DNA from: Collinsella sp. | Lineage (GTDB): Bacteria; Actinomycetota; Coriobacteriia; Coriobacteriales; Coriobacteriaceae | NCBI GenBank assembly: GCA_019425045.1 | Contig: JAHYYI010000007.1 | Span: 1-64,000 of the forward strand | Direction: 5' to 3' | Length of the DNA: 64,000 nt | Part shown: positions 41,464-49,577 of the stretch, in pieces | Layout: every line of letters begins with the position of its first letter | Numbering within the stretch: the first letter of the stretch is position 1 | Program-made: the position numbers and the translations under genes | The notes under the pieces: model-generated | The model's input: the letters and a program-made list of their open reading frames with translations, nothing else | The model's database searches: none | Told to the model about the DNA's origin: nothing

Positions 41464-44181
41464 TCAGTTGTTATTGCCACCATCGAACAATGCCTCAAAA
41501 TCCTTCGCCGGCATGGGGCGGTAGTAGAGGAAGCCCTGAGCGTAGCGGGCGCCCATCTGTCGTAGCATGTTCGCCTGCTCATTTGTCTCGACGCCTTCGA
41601 CCACGACGGGCAGATGGAGCGACTGCGCCATCTCGAGCATAGACGACACGATCTGGGAGCTCCGGTTGTCGGTTTTCCCATCAGGCAAAAAGGTGCGGTC
41701 GAGCTTGATAACATCGACGTTGACGTTCTTGAGCATCGCGAGCGTGGACTGGCCGGTGCCAAAATCGTCCATATAGGTCGAGAAGCCGCGGGTGTGCAGG
41801 TCGGCTGTCAGTTTGTCCACGGCTTCGGACTCCCCCGTATAAGCCGTCTCGGTGATCTCGATACGCATGAGCTCGGGCGGTAGGTTGTATTGGGCGGCGA
41901 GCGCCCCCATATGTTCGGCAACGTCGCAGGCAAGGATATCCACGCGCGACACATTAAGCGAGACCGGAACCACGCGAAGTCCTCGATCGATGCGCTTGCG
42001 CAGCCACGAGGCGACACCCTGCCAAATGTACTTGTCGAGAGTCACCACAAAGCCGCTTTCCTCGAGCGCCGGGATAAAGGACGCGGGCGGAATTAACGAT
42101 CCATCTTTGTCGATCCAGCGTGTGAGCGCCTCGGCGCCAATGATCTCGCCGGTTTCCATATCAACCAGTGGCTGCAGGTAGTAGGTGATGCGGTCGTTTG
42201 AGAGCGCATACTGGAACTCGGTGAGGGTGCGGTGAAACGCAACCTCGCGCTTGTATTCCTCGGGGCGAAAGACGGCAATGCGATCCTTAAAGTCGTTTTT
42301 CGCGCGCCGATTGGTAAACATGGCCTTGGCCTGTGCATCGATGGTGATTTCCTCGTTGGAGTCGATGGGGTAGACACCCATGGACGGCCAGAAACCTACG
42401 CCGTTATCATGCTTGGCCACGGCCTCGCGAACGCGGTTATAGATTTTATGGACGGTGTCGTGCTCAAAGGGGATGAGTACGCAAAAGTCATCTTGGCCCC
42501 AGTACCCTGCGACGCCCATGTCGGCATTCTCGATGTCCTTGAGGACCGTGCCCACATCGGCGAGCATGCGGTCGCCCTCGGCCTGTCCGTGCCATTCGTT
42601 GAACAGCCGCATGTGTCCCATGTCGACGGTAGTGATACACCAAGCGCCGTCGCGCCCTGTCCTCAGAAATGCGTTGGCACGCCGCATAAACTCGCTGGGT
42701 CGATAGAGGCCCGTGAGCGTATCGATGCGTTCGGCGACGGCGCTTTTGCGCTCAATCTCAGGTATGGGGAGGCTGTCGTTGGGAACAAGCCCACCGGCCG
42801 CACGAAGACGACGGTCGAGCTCGCCTAAAACGGCGGTCGCTTGATTGATTAAGCGCTCGTAAAAGGCCGGAACGACGAGGCAGACGGGGGTAATGGTATC
42901 GCCCGCGATTTGAACAGGAGCGAAAACGGCTTCTTTAAGATGATGGGTCAGTTGCTCGAATGCCTCGTGGCCCAACTCGTTGCTAAGCACGACGAACTGG
43001 GCGTTTCGTGAGCGGAAGACGCGACTCCTGCCGCGGGTGATCGACAACATGCGGCCTGCGTATTCGGCGAGCATGTTGTCGACAGCCTCGGCCCCATAGA
43101 GCTCGTTGAGCTTTGCCGTGCCGCGAACGCGGACCGCTATAAGCCCCGTCTCGCAACGGTCGCGACGGCAGGCATCGATAGCGTTGATCAGCATACGCTG
43201 CGTTCCGAGGCCCGTAGCGGCGTCGACGGTTTCGGCAAGCGAGTGGTTGACGAGCTCGCCGACATAGAGCGAGGGGGTATTTCCGTCGCCGTCGATACGA
43301 AACCCGCGAGCGCGGCAAAGGACGTAGTCGCCCGCGGCATTGCGCATGCGGTACTGCATGACGCGGCGGTGTTTGGAGCCGTTGTAGATTTGGTCGATAT
43401 CGCTGGTATAGGCCTCAAGGTCATCGGGATGGACACGCGTTTTCCAGTAATCGTGGCAGTTGTCGATATGCTCGGAAGGAAGACCGAGATCGCGCAAGGC
43501 GCCTTGTGACCAAAGGGTGCGATGCTTGTCCAAGTTCTCGATAAAGCAATAACGGCCTTCGTTGAGCATCGAAAAGGCATCGAAAACGCGGTCGCTTATT
43601 TCGAAGTCGTCGGCGTGGACTTGCACGATATTGCGTCGATCAAGGTGCATGGCATGGCGCAGCTTGTAGTCGTACATGCGATGGTCGGCATCGAGTGTCA
43701 TGCGATTGGAGGCTTCGCCCAGGGCGGGGTCGGCGTGTGCCACTCCGTAGCTAAACGAATGAGGCATCTCGGAATCGTTGTTCTTGAGCAGGACCGTTCG
43801 GCAGTGTTCCAGACGTTCGGCGAGGTCGTCCTCGGTCGCAATCGTAGATAGGATGGCAAACTCGTCGCCGCCTATGCGAAACGCCGCCTCGTCCACTTTC
43901 ATATACAGTTTGAGATAAAGGCTTACCTGCAAGATGTAGCGGTTGCCCTCGTCATGCCCAAAGACGTCGTTGCAGTGCTTGAGATTGTCGATATCGATGA
44001 ACGCCATGGTAACGGGGATGTCCTGCTCCCAGAGCTCCTCGAGGGAACGGGCAAAGCCGCCGCGGTTGCCAAGTCCGGTAAGCTGGTCGGTAAAGGCGGT
44101 CCTAATCAGATCATCCTGACGCTCGAGAAGGTCACGGATGGTCTTTTCGAGCGTTTCGGTGTAATTGCTGACAGTATCCAT
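41464..44181 (-). CDS. GGDEF-EAL c-di-GMP protein with three cyclase-type domains
   Basis: 905 aa, cytosolic. The order is GGDEF (FRIGGDEFAIL, residue about 132), PAS, degenerate GGDEF (FRSRNAQFVVL), a third degenerate GGDEF (GYWGQDDFCVL, about residue 550) and a C-terminal EAL domain. The EAL domain keeps the catalytic pieces GAEALTRW, SLNVSR, RIEITE, MDDFGTGQS, VIKLDRTF and VVVEGVET, so phosphodiesterase activity is likely, and the first GGDEF looks intact. The protein could therefore make or degrade c-di-GMP depending on signal. ATG 44181. It is transcribed with or next to the paralogous diguanylate cyclase downstream. Confidence 0.87.
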   Translation of the reverse strand: MDTVSNYTETLEKTIRDLLERQDDLIRTAFTDQLTGLGNRGGFARSLEELWEQDIPVTMAFIDIDNLKHCNDVFGHDEGNRYILQVSLYLKLYMKVDEAAFRIGGDEFAILSTIATEDDLAERLEHCRTVLLKNNDSEMPHSFSYGVAHADPALGEASNRMTLDADHRMYDYKLRHAMHLDRRNIVQVHADDFEISDRVFDAFSMLNEGRYCFIENLDKHRTLWSQGALRDLGLPSEHIDNCHDYWKTRVHPDDLEAYTSDIDQIYNGSKHRRVMQYRMRNAAGDYVLCRARGFRIDGDGNTPSLYVGELVNHSLAETVDAATGLGTQRMLINAIDACRRDRCETGLIAVRVRGTAKLNELYGAEAVDNMLAEYAGRMLSITRGRSRVFRSRNAQFVVLSNELGHEAFEQLTHHLKEAVFAPVQIAGDTITPVCLVVPAFYERLINQATAVLGELDRRLRAAGGLVPNDSLPIPEIERKSAVAERIDTLTGLYRPSEFMRRANAFLRTGRDGAWCITTVDMGHMRLFNEWHGQAEGDRMLADVGTVLKDIENADMGVAGYWGQDDFCVLIPFEHDTVHKIYNRVREAVAKHDNGVGFWPSMGVYPIDSNEEITIDAQAKAMFTNRRAKNDFKDRIAVFRPEEYKREVAFHRTLTEFQYALSNDRITYYLQPLVDMETGEIIGAEALTRWIDKDGSLIPPASFIPALEESGFVVTLDKYIWQGVASWLRKRIDRGLRVVPVSLNVSRVDILACDVAEHMGALAAQYNLPPELMRIEITETAYTGESEAVDKLTADLHTRGFSTYMDDFGTGQSTLAMLKNVNVDVIKLDRTFLPDGKTDNRSSQIVSSMLEMAQSLHLPVVVEGVETNEQANMLRQMGARYAQGFLYYRPMPAKDFEALFDGGNNN

Positions 44182-44358
44182 GTTCTAAGCGGCTTTCTGA
44201 GGTCGGGGCGGATTGCGTCGGGCGAGCTCGTTGTGTACACGCGTCGTTGCTCAGCGTATTGCGTGTATCCAGGCCTCCGCCTTGCGGCGTTGTTGGGTTA
44301 CTTTGCCGGCTAATGTTCGCTGTTGATAACTGCTGAGTAGTATAAACAACAGTACAAA

Positions 44359-44364
44359 ATTATA
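44359..44364 (-). promoter_or_regulatory. -10 box TATAAT for the GGDEF-EAL gene
   Basis: Consensus TATAAT on the minus strand about 178 bases before the ATG at 44181. It implies a leader of about 165 bases, unusually long for this window, in which two hairpins can be drawn (44278-44289 with a GCAA loop, and 44236-44267). Confidence 0.5.
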
Positions 44365-44505
44365 TAGGGGTGCCAATACTATGGGTGACAATTATTTGCC
44401 AAGCGGTAACACGACGATGCGATGTTCGATGAAAATGCGACTGAGACGATATATGTTGACGGGTATACTTGTCCCGTTTAAAAACGCAGAAACGGGGATG
44501 ATCGC

Positions 44506-45375
44506 ATGACGCAGCCAGATACGACGCGCACGGTGGGGCTCGCGCTCGAGGGAGGCGGCTACCGCGGTATGTATACGGCGGGCGTGCTCGACGTATGGAT
44601 GGAGTGCGGCTTAACTTGCGACCATATGGTGGGTGTCTCGGCGGGCGCGGCATTTGGCTACAACTTTAAATCGCGCCAGATCGGCCGTGCCATCCGCTAC
44701 AACAAGGCCTATTGCGCCGACAAGCGCTATGCGAGTGTAACGAGCTGGTTGCGAACAGGGGACATGTTCAATGCCGATTTTGCCTATCACGAGGTGCCCG
44801 TCGAGCGCGATCCCATCGACCTGGAGACATATCGTGCCTGCCCCATGCGGTTTACGTGCGTGTGTACCGATATCGAGACGGGCAAGGCCGTCTATCACGA
44901 TCTGCCGTATGGCGACGAGCGCGATATCGAGTGGATTCGGGCGTCATCGGCGATCCCTGTGGCAACGCGTCCCGTTGCTATTGAGGGCCGCAAGTATCTG
45001 GATGGTGGCGTGGCCGATTCCATTCCCAGTGCTTGGCTGTTTGCGCAGGGCTATGACCGCAACGTGGTGGTGCTGACGCAGCCGGCGGGCTTTGTAAAGC
45101 AGCCCAACAGCGTGATGCCCATGCTGCGGCGCGTGTTCCGTCACTACCCGGAGTTTGTCGCAGCGCTTGAGCATCGGCATGAGGTCTACAATGCCACGCT
45201 CGATGACCTGGCGCGTCGCGAGGCGGCCGGCGAGGTCTTTGTGGTACGGCCGAGCGAATCGGTAAAGGTGCCGTCGCTGTGCCGCGAGCCCGATGAGCTC
45301 GAGCGCATCTACCAGGTCGGTCGTCGTGATGCGGAGGCGACCTTGCCGGCGCTGGAAACGTATCTGGCGGGGTAG
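44506..45375 (+). CDS. Patatin-like phospholipase
   Basis: 289 aa. It has the oxyanion hole LALEGGGYRGMYTAG near residue 13, the nucleophile motif GVSAG near residue 43 (Ser of the Ser-Asp dyad) and DGGVADS near residue 165 with the catalytic Asp. It is a predicted cytosolic acyl hydrolase of the YjjU/RssA-like bacterial group, without a membrane anchor. GGGGATGATCGC precedes the ATG. It is followed by a perfect 14-bp hairpin and is divergent from the c-di-GMP gene. Confidence 0.87.
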   Translation: MTQPDTTRTVGLALEGGGYRGMYTAGVLDVWMECGLTCDHMVGVSAGAAFGYNFKSRQIGRAIRYNKAYCADKRYASVTSWLRTGDMFNADFAYHEVPVERDPIDLETYRACPMRFTCVCTDIETGKAVYHDLPYGDERDIEWIRASSAIPVATRPVAIEGRKYLDGGVADSIPSAWLFAQGYDRNVVVLTQPAGFVKQPNSVMPMLRRVFRHYPEFVAALEHRHEVYNATLDDLARREAAGEVFVVRPSESVKVPSLCREPDELERIYQVGRRDAEATLPALETYLAG

Positions 45376-45385
45376 GGGCTGCGGC

Positions 45386-45431
45386 GGAAAGCGCATCCCG
45401 GAATGGAGGTCCAAACTGGGATGCGCTTTCC
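45386..45431. terminator. Perfect 14-bp hairpin after patatin gene
   Basis: GGAAAGCGCATCCC and GGGATGCGCTTTCC, 18-base loop, between the convergent patatin and thiE genes. T-runs are short (TTTCC), so it is a probable shared terminator. Confidence 0.6.
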
Positions 45432-45475
45432 ATTGCTGAAGATATGAAGCTGCGAATCGGCTGCACGGCTTATGC

Positions 45476-46171
45476 TTATGCCTGCTGCCAGGTGTCGACG
45501 AGCTCCTTGGCTGCGGCGTGGGGGTCGTCGGCACCGCAGACGGCGCTCACCACAAAGAAGCCGTCGACGCCGGTGGCCTTGAGCTGCGGCAGATCGGCCG
45601 TCTTGACGCCGCCGCCCACCACGATGGGTACGGGGCTTGCCGCATGGAGGGCTGCCAGGTCCTCAAAGCTCTTGGTGATGATGGAACCGTCGGCCGCGCG
45701 TCCGCAATCGCGCTTGGTCTCGGTCTCGTGGAGCGGGCCTATGCCCAGGTAGTCGACCAGGCTCATGTCGGCGGTCTTGACGTACTCGAGCATCTCCTCG
45801 CAACGGGCCGAAAGACCCACGATGGCATCGGGGCCCAGCAGCTTGCGACAGACCTCGACGGGGATGTCGCTCTGACCCACGTGCACGCCGTCGACAGCGA
45901 TGCCCTGCTCGCGCGCGGCGAGCACGCAGTCAAGGCGGTCGTCGATCAGCAAGGCGACCTGACCGGTCTTGCCGGCCTGAGCGATAGCCTGCGCGGCGTC
46001 GTCGGTCAGCGCGATGATCTCGCGGGCACTTGCCACCTTGGAGCGCACCTGGATGCAGGTAAAGCCGGCGTCGAGTGCCTGGGCCACTACATCGCCCACG
46101 GGGCGCCCGAGCGTGTTTTCGGGACCGAGTACCAGATAGGCCGAGATATCAAGGTTGTCGCGGATGCTCAT
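45476..46171 (-). CDS. thiE: Thiamine-phosphate synthase
   Basis: 231 aa TIM-barrel enzyme that joins HMP-PP and THZ-P to give thiamine phosphate. Signatures are FTCIQVRSK near residue 37, LLIDDRLDCVLA near residue 76, DGVHVGQSD near residue 94, GLSARCEEM and DYLGIGPLHETETK, and the C-terminal PIVVGGGV. Its start overlaps the stop of the thiamine-binding gene by four bases. It is the last gene of the TPP-riboswitch operon. Confidence 0.93.
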   Translation of the reverse strand: MSIRDNLDISAYLVLGPENTLGRPVGDVVAQALDAGFTCIQVRSKVASAREIIALTDDAAQAIAQAGKTGQVALLIDDRLDCVLAAREQGIAVDGVHVGQSDIPVEVCRKLLGPDAIVGLSARCEEMLEYVKTADMSLVDYLGIGPLHETETKRDCGRAADGSIITKSFEDLAALHAASPVPIVVGGGVKTADLPQLKATGVDGFFVVSAVCGADDPHAAAKELVDTWQQA

Positions 46172-46509
46172 CGTGCTTCCTCCTGTTTCTTGATCTGTGC
46201 TTCCATGCGCTCGAGTTTGCCGGTCATGGTGTCGGTAAATCCGGGTCGAATATCGGCTTTGAGCACGACTTCGGTGCGGATGCCCTTGCTCGCTAACACA
46301 AAGGTTGCGTCGCGCACGACCTGCATGACCTCGTCCCAGTCGCCCTCGATCTCGGTGAACATCGAGGTGGTGCGGTTGGGAAGGCCGCTCTCGCGAATGA
46401 CGCGCACGACCTCAGCGACCTCGGCGGACAGTTCATCGCCGGTGCCACACGGGGCGATGGCCACGGCGACGAGCGTGTTCATGCCGGCGTTGGTTGCGGG
46501 CTCGGACAT
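46168..46509 (-). CDS. Thiamine-binding protein, MTH1187/YkoF-like
   Basis: 113 aa ferredoxin-like fold of the thiamine-binding (former DUF77) family: LVAVAIAPCGTGDELSAEVAEVV, then TTSMFTEIEGDWDEVMQVV and the conserved KADIRPG. Family members bind thiamine or its HMP part and often lie in thiamine operons, as here, between thiM and thiE (3-base gap and 4-base overlap). Confidence 0.87.
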   Translation of the reverse strand: MSEPATNAGMNTLVAVAIAPCGTGDELSAEVAEVVRVIRESGLPNRTTSMFTEIEGDWDEVMQVVRDATFVLASKGIRTEVVLKADIRPGFTDTMTGKLERMEAQIKKQEEAR

Positions 46510-46512
46510 GGC

Positions 46513-47352
46513 TTATGCCTCCTCGAGCTCGAGTCGGTTATCGGCGATGTCCTGGGCGGTTGCGCGGTAGAGCTCGTCGATAAAGGCGACCTTAAAGCTT
46601 GCCGGGGCATCGGCGACAGCGGCGGCACGCGTGCCGGCTACGTTGTAGACGGCGGTGCCGCAGACGGCTGCCGTAAACGGATCGGCAGCGCAGGCGTACA
46701 CGGCTAGCACGCCGCCCTGCGAGCAACCGCAGCCGGTAATCTTTGACATGAGCGGGCTGCCGCCGTGGGATTTGGCTACGGTCGTGCCGTCGGTAATCAG
46801 GTCGACTTCGCCCGAGACCACCACAGCGCCGCCGGTGTAGCGGGCGAGCGCTACGGCGGCATCGCGGGCGGCATCGACCGTGTCGGTGGTATCGACACCG
46901 CGCACGCGGCTCAGATCGGCTGCCTCGCCCTCAAGACCCCACAGGCCGGCGAGCGCGATGATCTCGGAGGCGTTGCCGCGTACGATGGCGGGCTTGTACT
47001 GCTTGAGCTCGTTTACCAGCTGGGTGCGCAGGCTACCGATGCCCAGGCCAACCGGATCGAGCACCCAGGGCTTGCCGGCATCGTGTGCCGCCTTGGCCGC
47101 GCGGGGAATCGTCTGCTCGTAGATGGGGAAGAGCGTGCCCATATTGAGATAGATGGCGCCGCCGCCGGCAACGAGTGCCTCGCCCTCGTCTGGCAGATAA
47201 ACCATGGCGGCCGAACCGCCCACGGCGAGCTGTGCGTTGGCGACAAAGTCGATCGTCACCGTGTTGGTGATGGAGCCGGCCATCGGATTGGTGGCGCGAA
47301 TCTCTTCCACGGCCTTGACCACATTTTGCTTAAGCTGTTCCGAATCAATCAC
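46513..47352 (-). CDS. thiM: Hydroxyethylthiazole kinase
   Basis: 279 aa ribokinase-like enzyme that phosphorylates the thiazole moiety for thiamine salvage. It shows MAGSITNTVTIDFVAN, an ALVAGGGAIYLNMGTL segment, PWVLDPVGLGIG, the RGNASEI segment and a C-terminal GCGCSQGG with the catalytic cysteine. The start is GTG 47352, the only in-frame start with a good ribosome site (AAGGAGG, 8 bases upstream). It is the first gene of the operon, directly behind the TPP riboswitch and its terminator. No thiD is present here. Confidence 0.93.
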   Translation of the reverse strand: MIDSEQLKQNVVKAVEEIRATNPMAGSITNTVTIDFVANAQLAVGGSAAMVYLPDEGEALVAGGGAIYLNMGTLFPIYEQTIPRAAKAAHDAGKPWVLDPVGLGIGSLRTQLVNELKQYKPAIVRGNASEIIALAGLWGLEGEAADLSRVRGVDTTDTVDAARDAAVALARYTGGAVVVSGEVDLITDGTTVAKSHGGSPLMSKITGCGCSQGGVLAVYACAADPFTAAVCGTAVYNVAGTRAAAVADAPASFKVAFIDELYRATAQDIADNRLELEEA

Positions 47353-47374
47353 TGCACATGCCTCCTTGGCATAG

Positions 47375-47404
47375 AAAAGGGGCGCTGTGCATAGACAGCG
47401 CCCC
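47375..47404 (-). terminator. Riboswitch-controlled intrinsic terminator
   Basis: On the minus strand GGGGCGCTGT, CTATGC, ACAGCGCCCC then TTTT. It lies between the TPP aptamer and the thiM ribosome site, the usual expression platform for transcription attenuation. Confidence 0.88.
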
Positions 47405-47416
47405 TGCAAAGGCGGC

Positions 47417-47508
47417 ATGCTCCCTACGCCAGCATTAACTGACAGGTTCAAAGGATTGGGCCCCATGCCCTCTCAGCCTTGTGGTTTGCACCGCCGGCAC
47501 TCCCGCAT
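47417..47508 (-). ncRNA. TPP riboswitch (thi box)
   Basis: On the minus strand the conserved blocks appear in order: GGGAGTGCC, CTGAGAGGG, TTTGAACCTG, GTTAATGCTGGCGTAGGGA, closed by an ATGC/GCAT P1 stem. This is the standard TPP aptamer and it precedes thiM. Together with the terminator at 47375-47404 it should switch off the thiM-thiE operon when TPP is plentiful. Confidence 0.95.
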
Positions 47509-47535
47509 CGAATCTGTTGTTCCCTATACTAGCGC

Positions 47536-47569
47536 ACCTGCCAAAAAGGGACAGGTTTTTTTGGCAGGT
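47536..47569. repeat. GGGAC-core palindrome, family C copy 2
   Basis: ACCTGCCAAAAA, GGGACAGGTT, TTTTTGGCAGGT: a near-perfect 12-bp stem. It lies in the divergent region between the TPP riboswitch and the HAD gene, directly before a TACAAT -10 box at 47573-47578. Confidence 0.85.
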
Positions 47570-47572
47570 CGT

Positions 47573-47578
47573 TACAAT
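47573..47578 (+). promoter_or_regulatory. -10 box TACAAT before the HAD gene
   Basis: TACAAT 29 bases before the ATG at 47607. The region where a -35 should lie (about 47550) falls inside the family C palindrome, whose GGGACA could contribute. Confidence 0.35.
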
Positions 47579-47606
47579 AGGTAGGACCGATACGAATGGG
47601 GGCCTT

Positions 47607-48515
47607 ATGATCAAACTTGTGCTGACCGATATGGACGATACGCTGATTCCAGCCGGGCATGACGGCGCCAGCGACTACGCCATCGAGGGCATTCATGCCA
47701 TGCAGGCGGCGGGTCTGCACTTTGGCCCGGTTTCGGGTCGCCAGCCGTCCGCGATGGGCTGGATGTTCAAAAATCGTTCCGAGTGCTTTTCGACCGGTGC
47801 GTTCTGCAACGGCCAGGTCATGTTTGTCGACGGTCAGGCGGTCGCTTCGCGCGCGACCGACAACGATGCCCTGATGCGTCTGGCCGATTACCTCGAGCAA
47901 GAGACCGACGATACCTATCTAAAGGTCTACAGCCTGGGTGACGACTTTTGGGATAACGATGCCTATTGCGTGACGAGCGACCCCGAGCGCGTGCGTCGCG
48001 CCATGGAGTCGGGCGGCAACGCATGGCTCAAGGGCGAAGAGGCTCCGTGCCGTCCCGTTGTCGATGATGCCCCGGTATACAAGGCGAATATCTGGAGCGC
48101 CCGTTCGCGTGAGGAGCTCGCGGAGCTACGTGAGCGCGTTGCCGCTGAGGTACCGGAGCTCTCACTCGTGTTTCCCAACAATCGTGTGCGCCTGTTCGAT
48201 ATCCTTCCAGCAGGTTGGGACAAGGGTTGCGCCGCGCTGGAGCTGGCGCGCGCTTTGGACCTGACGCTCGACGAGGTGGCCGTATTCGGTGATTCCGATA
48301 ACGACCTGCCCATGATCGATGCCGTTCCCAACTCCGTTGCAGTCGCCAATGCCAACGAGGCTGTCACGGCTGCCGCGCGCTGGCATATCGGCGCTGCGGT
48401 AGACGATGCGGTTGCCGAGGCTCTGCATCAGATTGCCGCCTGCGCCGCGACGGGGGAGATGCCGCCGTTTATGCGTCAGATGGATGCGACGGGTTTCGAC
48501 GTCACGAACGTCTAG
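47607..48515 (+). CDS. Cof-type HAD-superfamily hydrolase
   Basis: 302 aa. Motif I is LTDMDDTLI (catalytic aspartates), motif II FGPVSGRQPSAM, motif III the lysine in GWDKGCAALELA and motif IV FGDSDNDLPMI, with a C2-type cap domain between II and III. Such enzymes dephosphorylate sugar phosphates or cofactor intermediates such as FMN, PLP or HMP-PP. Position next to the thiamine operon is suggestive, but the gene is divergent and outside riboswitch control. Confidence 0.87.
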   Translation: MIKLVLTDMDDTLIPAGHDGASDYAIEGIHAMQAAGLHFGPVSGRQPSAMGWMFKNRSECFSTGAFCNGQVMFVDGQAVASRATDNDALMRLADYLEQETDDTYLKVYSLGDDFWDNDAYCVTSDPERVRRAMESGGNAWLKGEEAPCRPVVDDAPVYKANIWSARSREELAELRERVAAEVPELSLVFPNNRVRLFDILPAGWDKGCAALELARALDLTLDEVAVFGDSDNDLPMIDAVPNSVAVANANEAVTAAARWHIGAAVDDAVAEALHQIAACAATGEMPPFMRQMDATGFDVTNV

Positions 48516-48525
48516 GGAGGGCGCT

Positions 48526-49422
48526 ATGAAGCTTCAGCAGCTCAGATATGTTGTAAAGGTTGCCGAATGCGGCAGCATCACCGAGGCCTCGCGCCGACTC
48601 TTTGTGTCGCAGCCTTCGATTACCGCATCGATCCGCGATCTCGAAAACGAGATGGGTGTGCACATCTTTGAGCGCACCAACAAGGGCGTCATTGTGTCCG
48701 AGGAAGGCGAGACCTTCTTGGGCTACGCGCGCCAGGTGCTCGACCAGGCCGACCTGCTCGAGGGCAAGTACAAGGGCGCGTCCGAGCAGGTGCCGCACTT
48801 TAGTGTGAGCTGCCAGCATTATTCCTTTGCCGTTAATGCGTTTGTCGACGTGATCCGTGAATTCGATGCCGCGCGCTATGACTTTACCCTGCGCGAGGAA
48901 CAGACTCACGAGATTATCGAGGACGTCGCGCATATGAAAAGCGAACTGGGCATCCTGTATCTGTCGGAGCATAACCGCGAGGTTATCGAGCGCATGCTGG
49001 CGGCCAACGAGCTCGTGTTCGAAGGGCTCTTCTGCGCCACGCCGCACGTTTTTGTGTGTGCCGACCACCCGTTGGCTGACCGCTCCAGTGTGACGCTCGA
49101 AGACCTCGAGGACTACCCATTCTTGTCCTATGAGCAGGGCAGCTATAACTCGTTTTACTATTCCGAGGAGCTGACTTCGACCTTTGAGCGCCGCAAGAAT
49201 ATCCGCGTGCGCGACCGTGCGACGCTGTTCAACCTGGCCATGGGACTCAACGGCTACACGGTGTGTTCGGGCGTGATCAGCCACGAACTTAACGGTCCCG
49301 GCATCATTTCGATTCCGCTCGATGTAGACGAGTACATGGAGATCGGCATCATCACGCGCAAAAATACGACGCTCACGCGCTACGGCCAAGCCTATATCGA
49401 CGCGATCCGTCAGCATATCTAG
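48526..49422 (+). CDS. LysR-family regulator, probable control of methionine synthase-like gene
   Basis: 298 aa. The N-terminal helix-turn-helix is KLQQLRYVVKVAECGSITEASRRLFVSQPSITASIRDLENEMG, followed by a CysB/YtlI-like effector domain. The ATG at 48526 has AGGGAGG upstream, 10 bases behind the HAD stop codon. The next gene is a MetE-like methyltransferase behind three palindromes, so control of methionine or sulfur metabolism is a reasonable inference. Confidence 0.85.
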   Translation: MKLQQLRYVVKVAECGSITEASRRLFVSQPSITASIRDLENEMGVHIFERTNKGVIVSEEGETFLGYARQVLDQADLLEGKYKGASEQVPHFSVSCQHYSFAVNAFVDVIREFDAARYDFTLREEQTHEIIEDVAHMKSELGILYLSEHNREVIERMLAANELVFEGLFCATPHVFVCADHPLADRSSVTLEDLEDYPFLSYEQGSYNSFYYSEELTSTFERRKNIRVRDRATLFNLAMGLNGYTVCSGVISHELNGPGIISIPLDVDEYMEIGIITRKNTTLTRYGQAYIDAIRQHI

Positions 49423-49468
49423 ACTGCTGCGTTCTGCACGGGTCAAATCTCTTTATGGCAGTCCCAAC

Positions 49469-49535
49469 TGATATAGGAAGCATCTATATCAAACTGTTGT
49501 AAACGTATATTTTACGATGGCCATATGAGCGCTCA
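49469..49535. promoter_or_regulatory. Cluster of three palindromes before the MetE-like gene
   Basis: TGATATAG (49469-49476) with CTATATCA (49484-49491); GTAAA, CGTATAT, TTTAC (49499-49515); and the perfect 12-mer ATGAGCGCTCAT (49524-49535). The first has LysR-box geometry (T-N11-A). All lie in the 155-base gap between the LysR gene and the methyltransferase. Confidence 0.5.
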
Positions 49536-49577
49536 TACTCTGTCCCAGTAAAGCAACCAATGCAAAGGGAGATATCT

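Noticed and set aside
44236..44320. Definite c-di-GMP-I riboswitch before the GGDEF-EAL gene
   Set aside because: Only scattered consensus words match and the first tetraloop stem cannot be formed, so it is reported as an unresolved leader and not as a riboswitch feature.
47536..47569. Family C palindrome as an ordinary terminator
   Set aside because: It resembles one, but it lies upstream of both divergent genes, not behind a gene, and has a sister copy at 28148, so it is called a repeat element.
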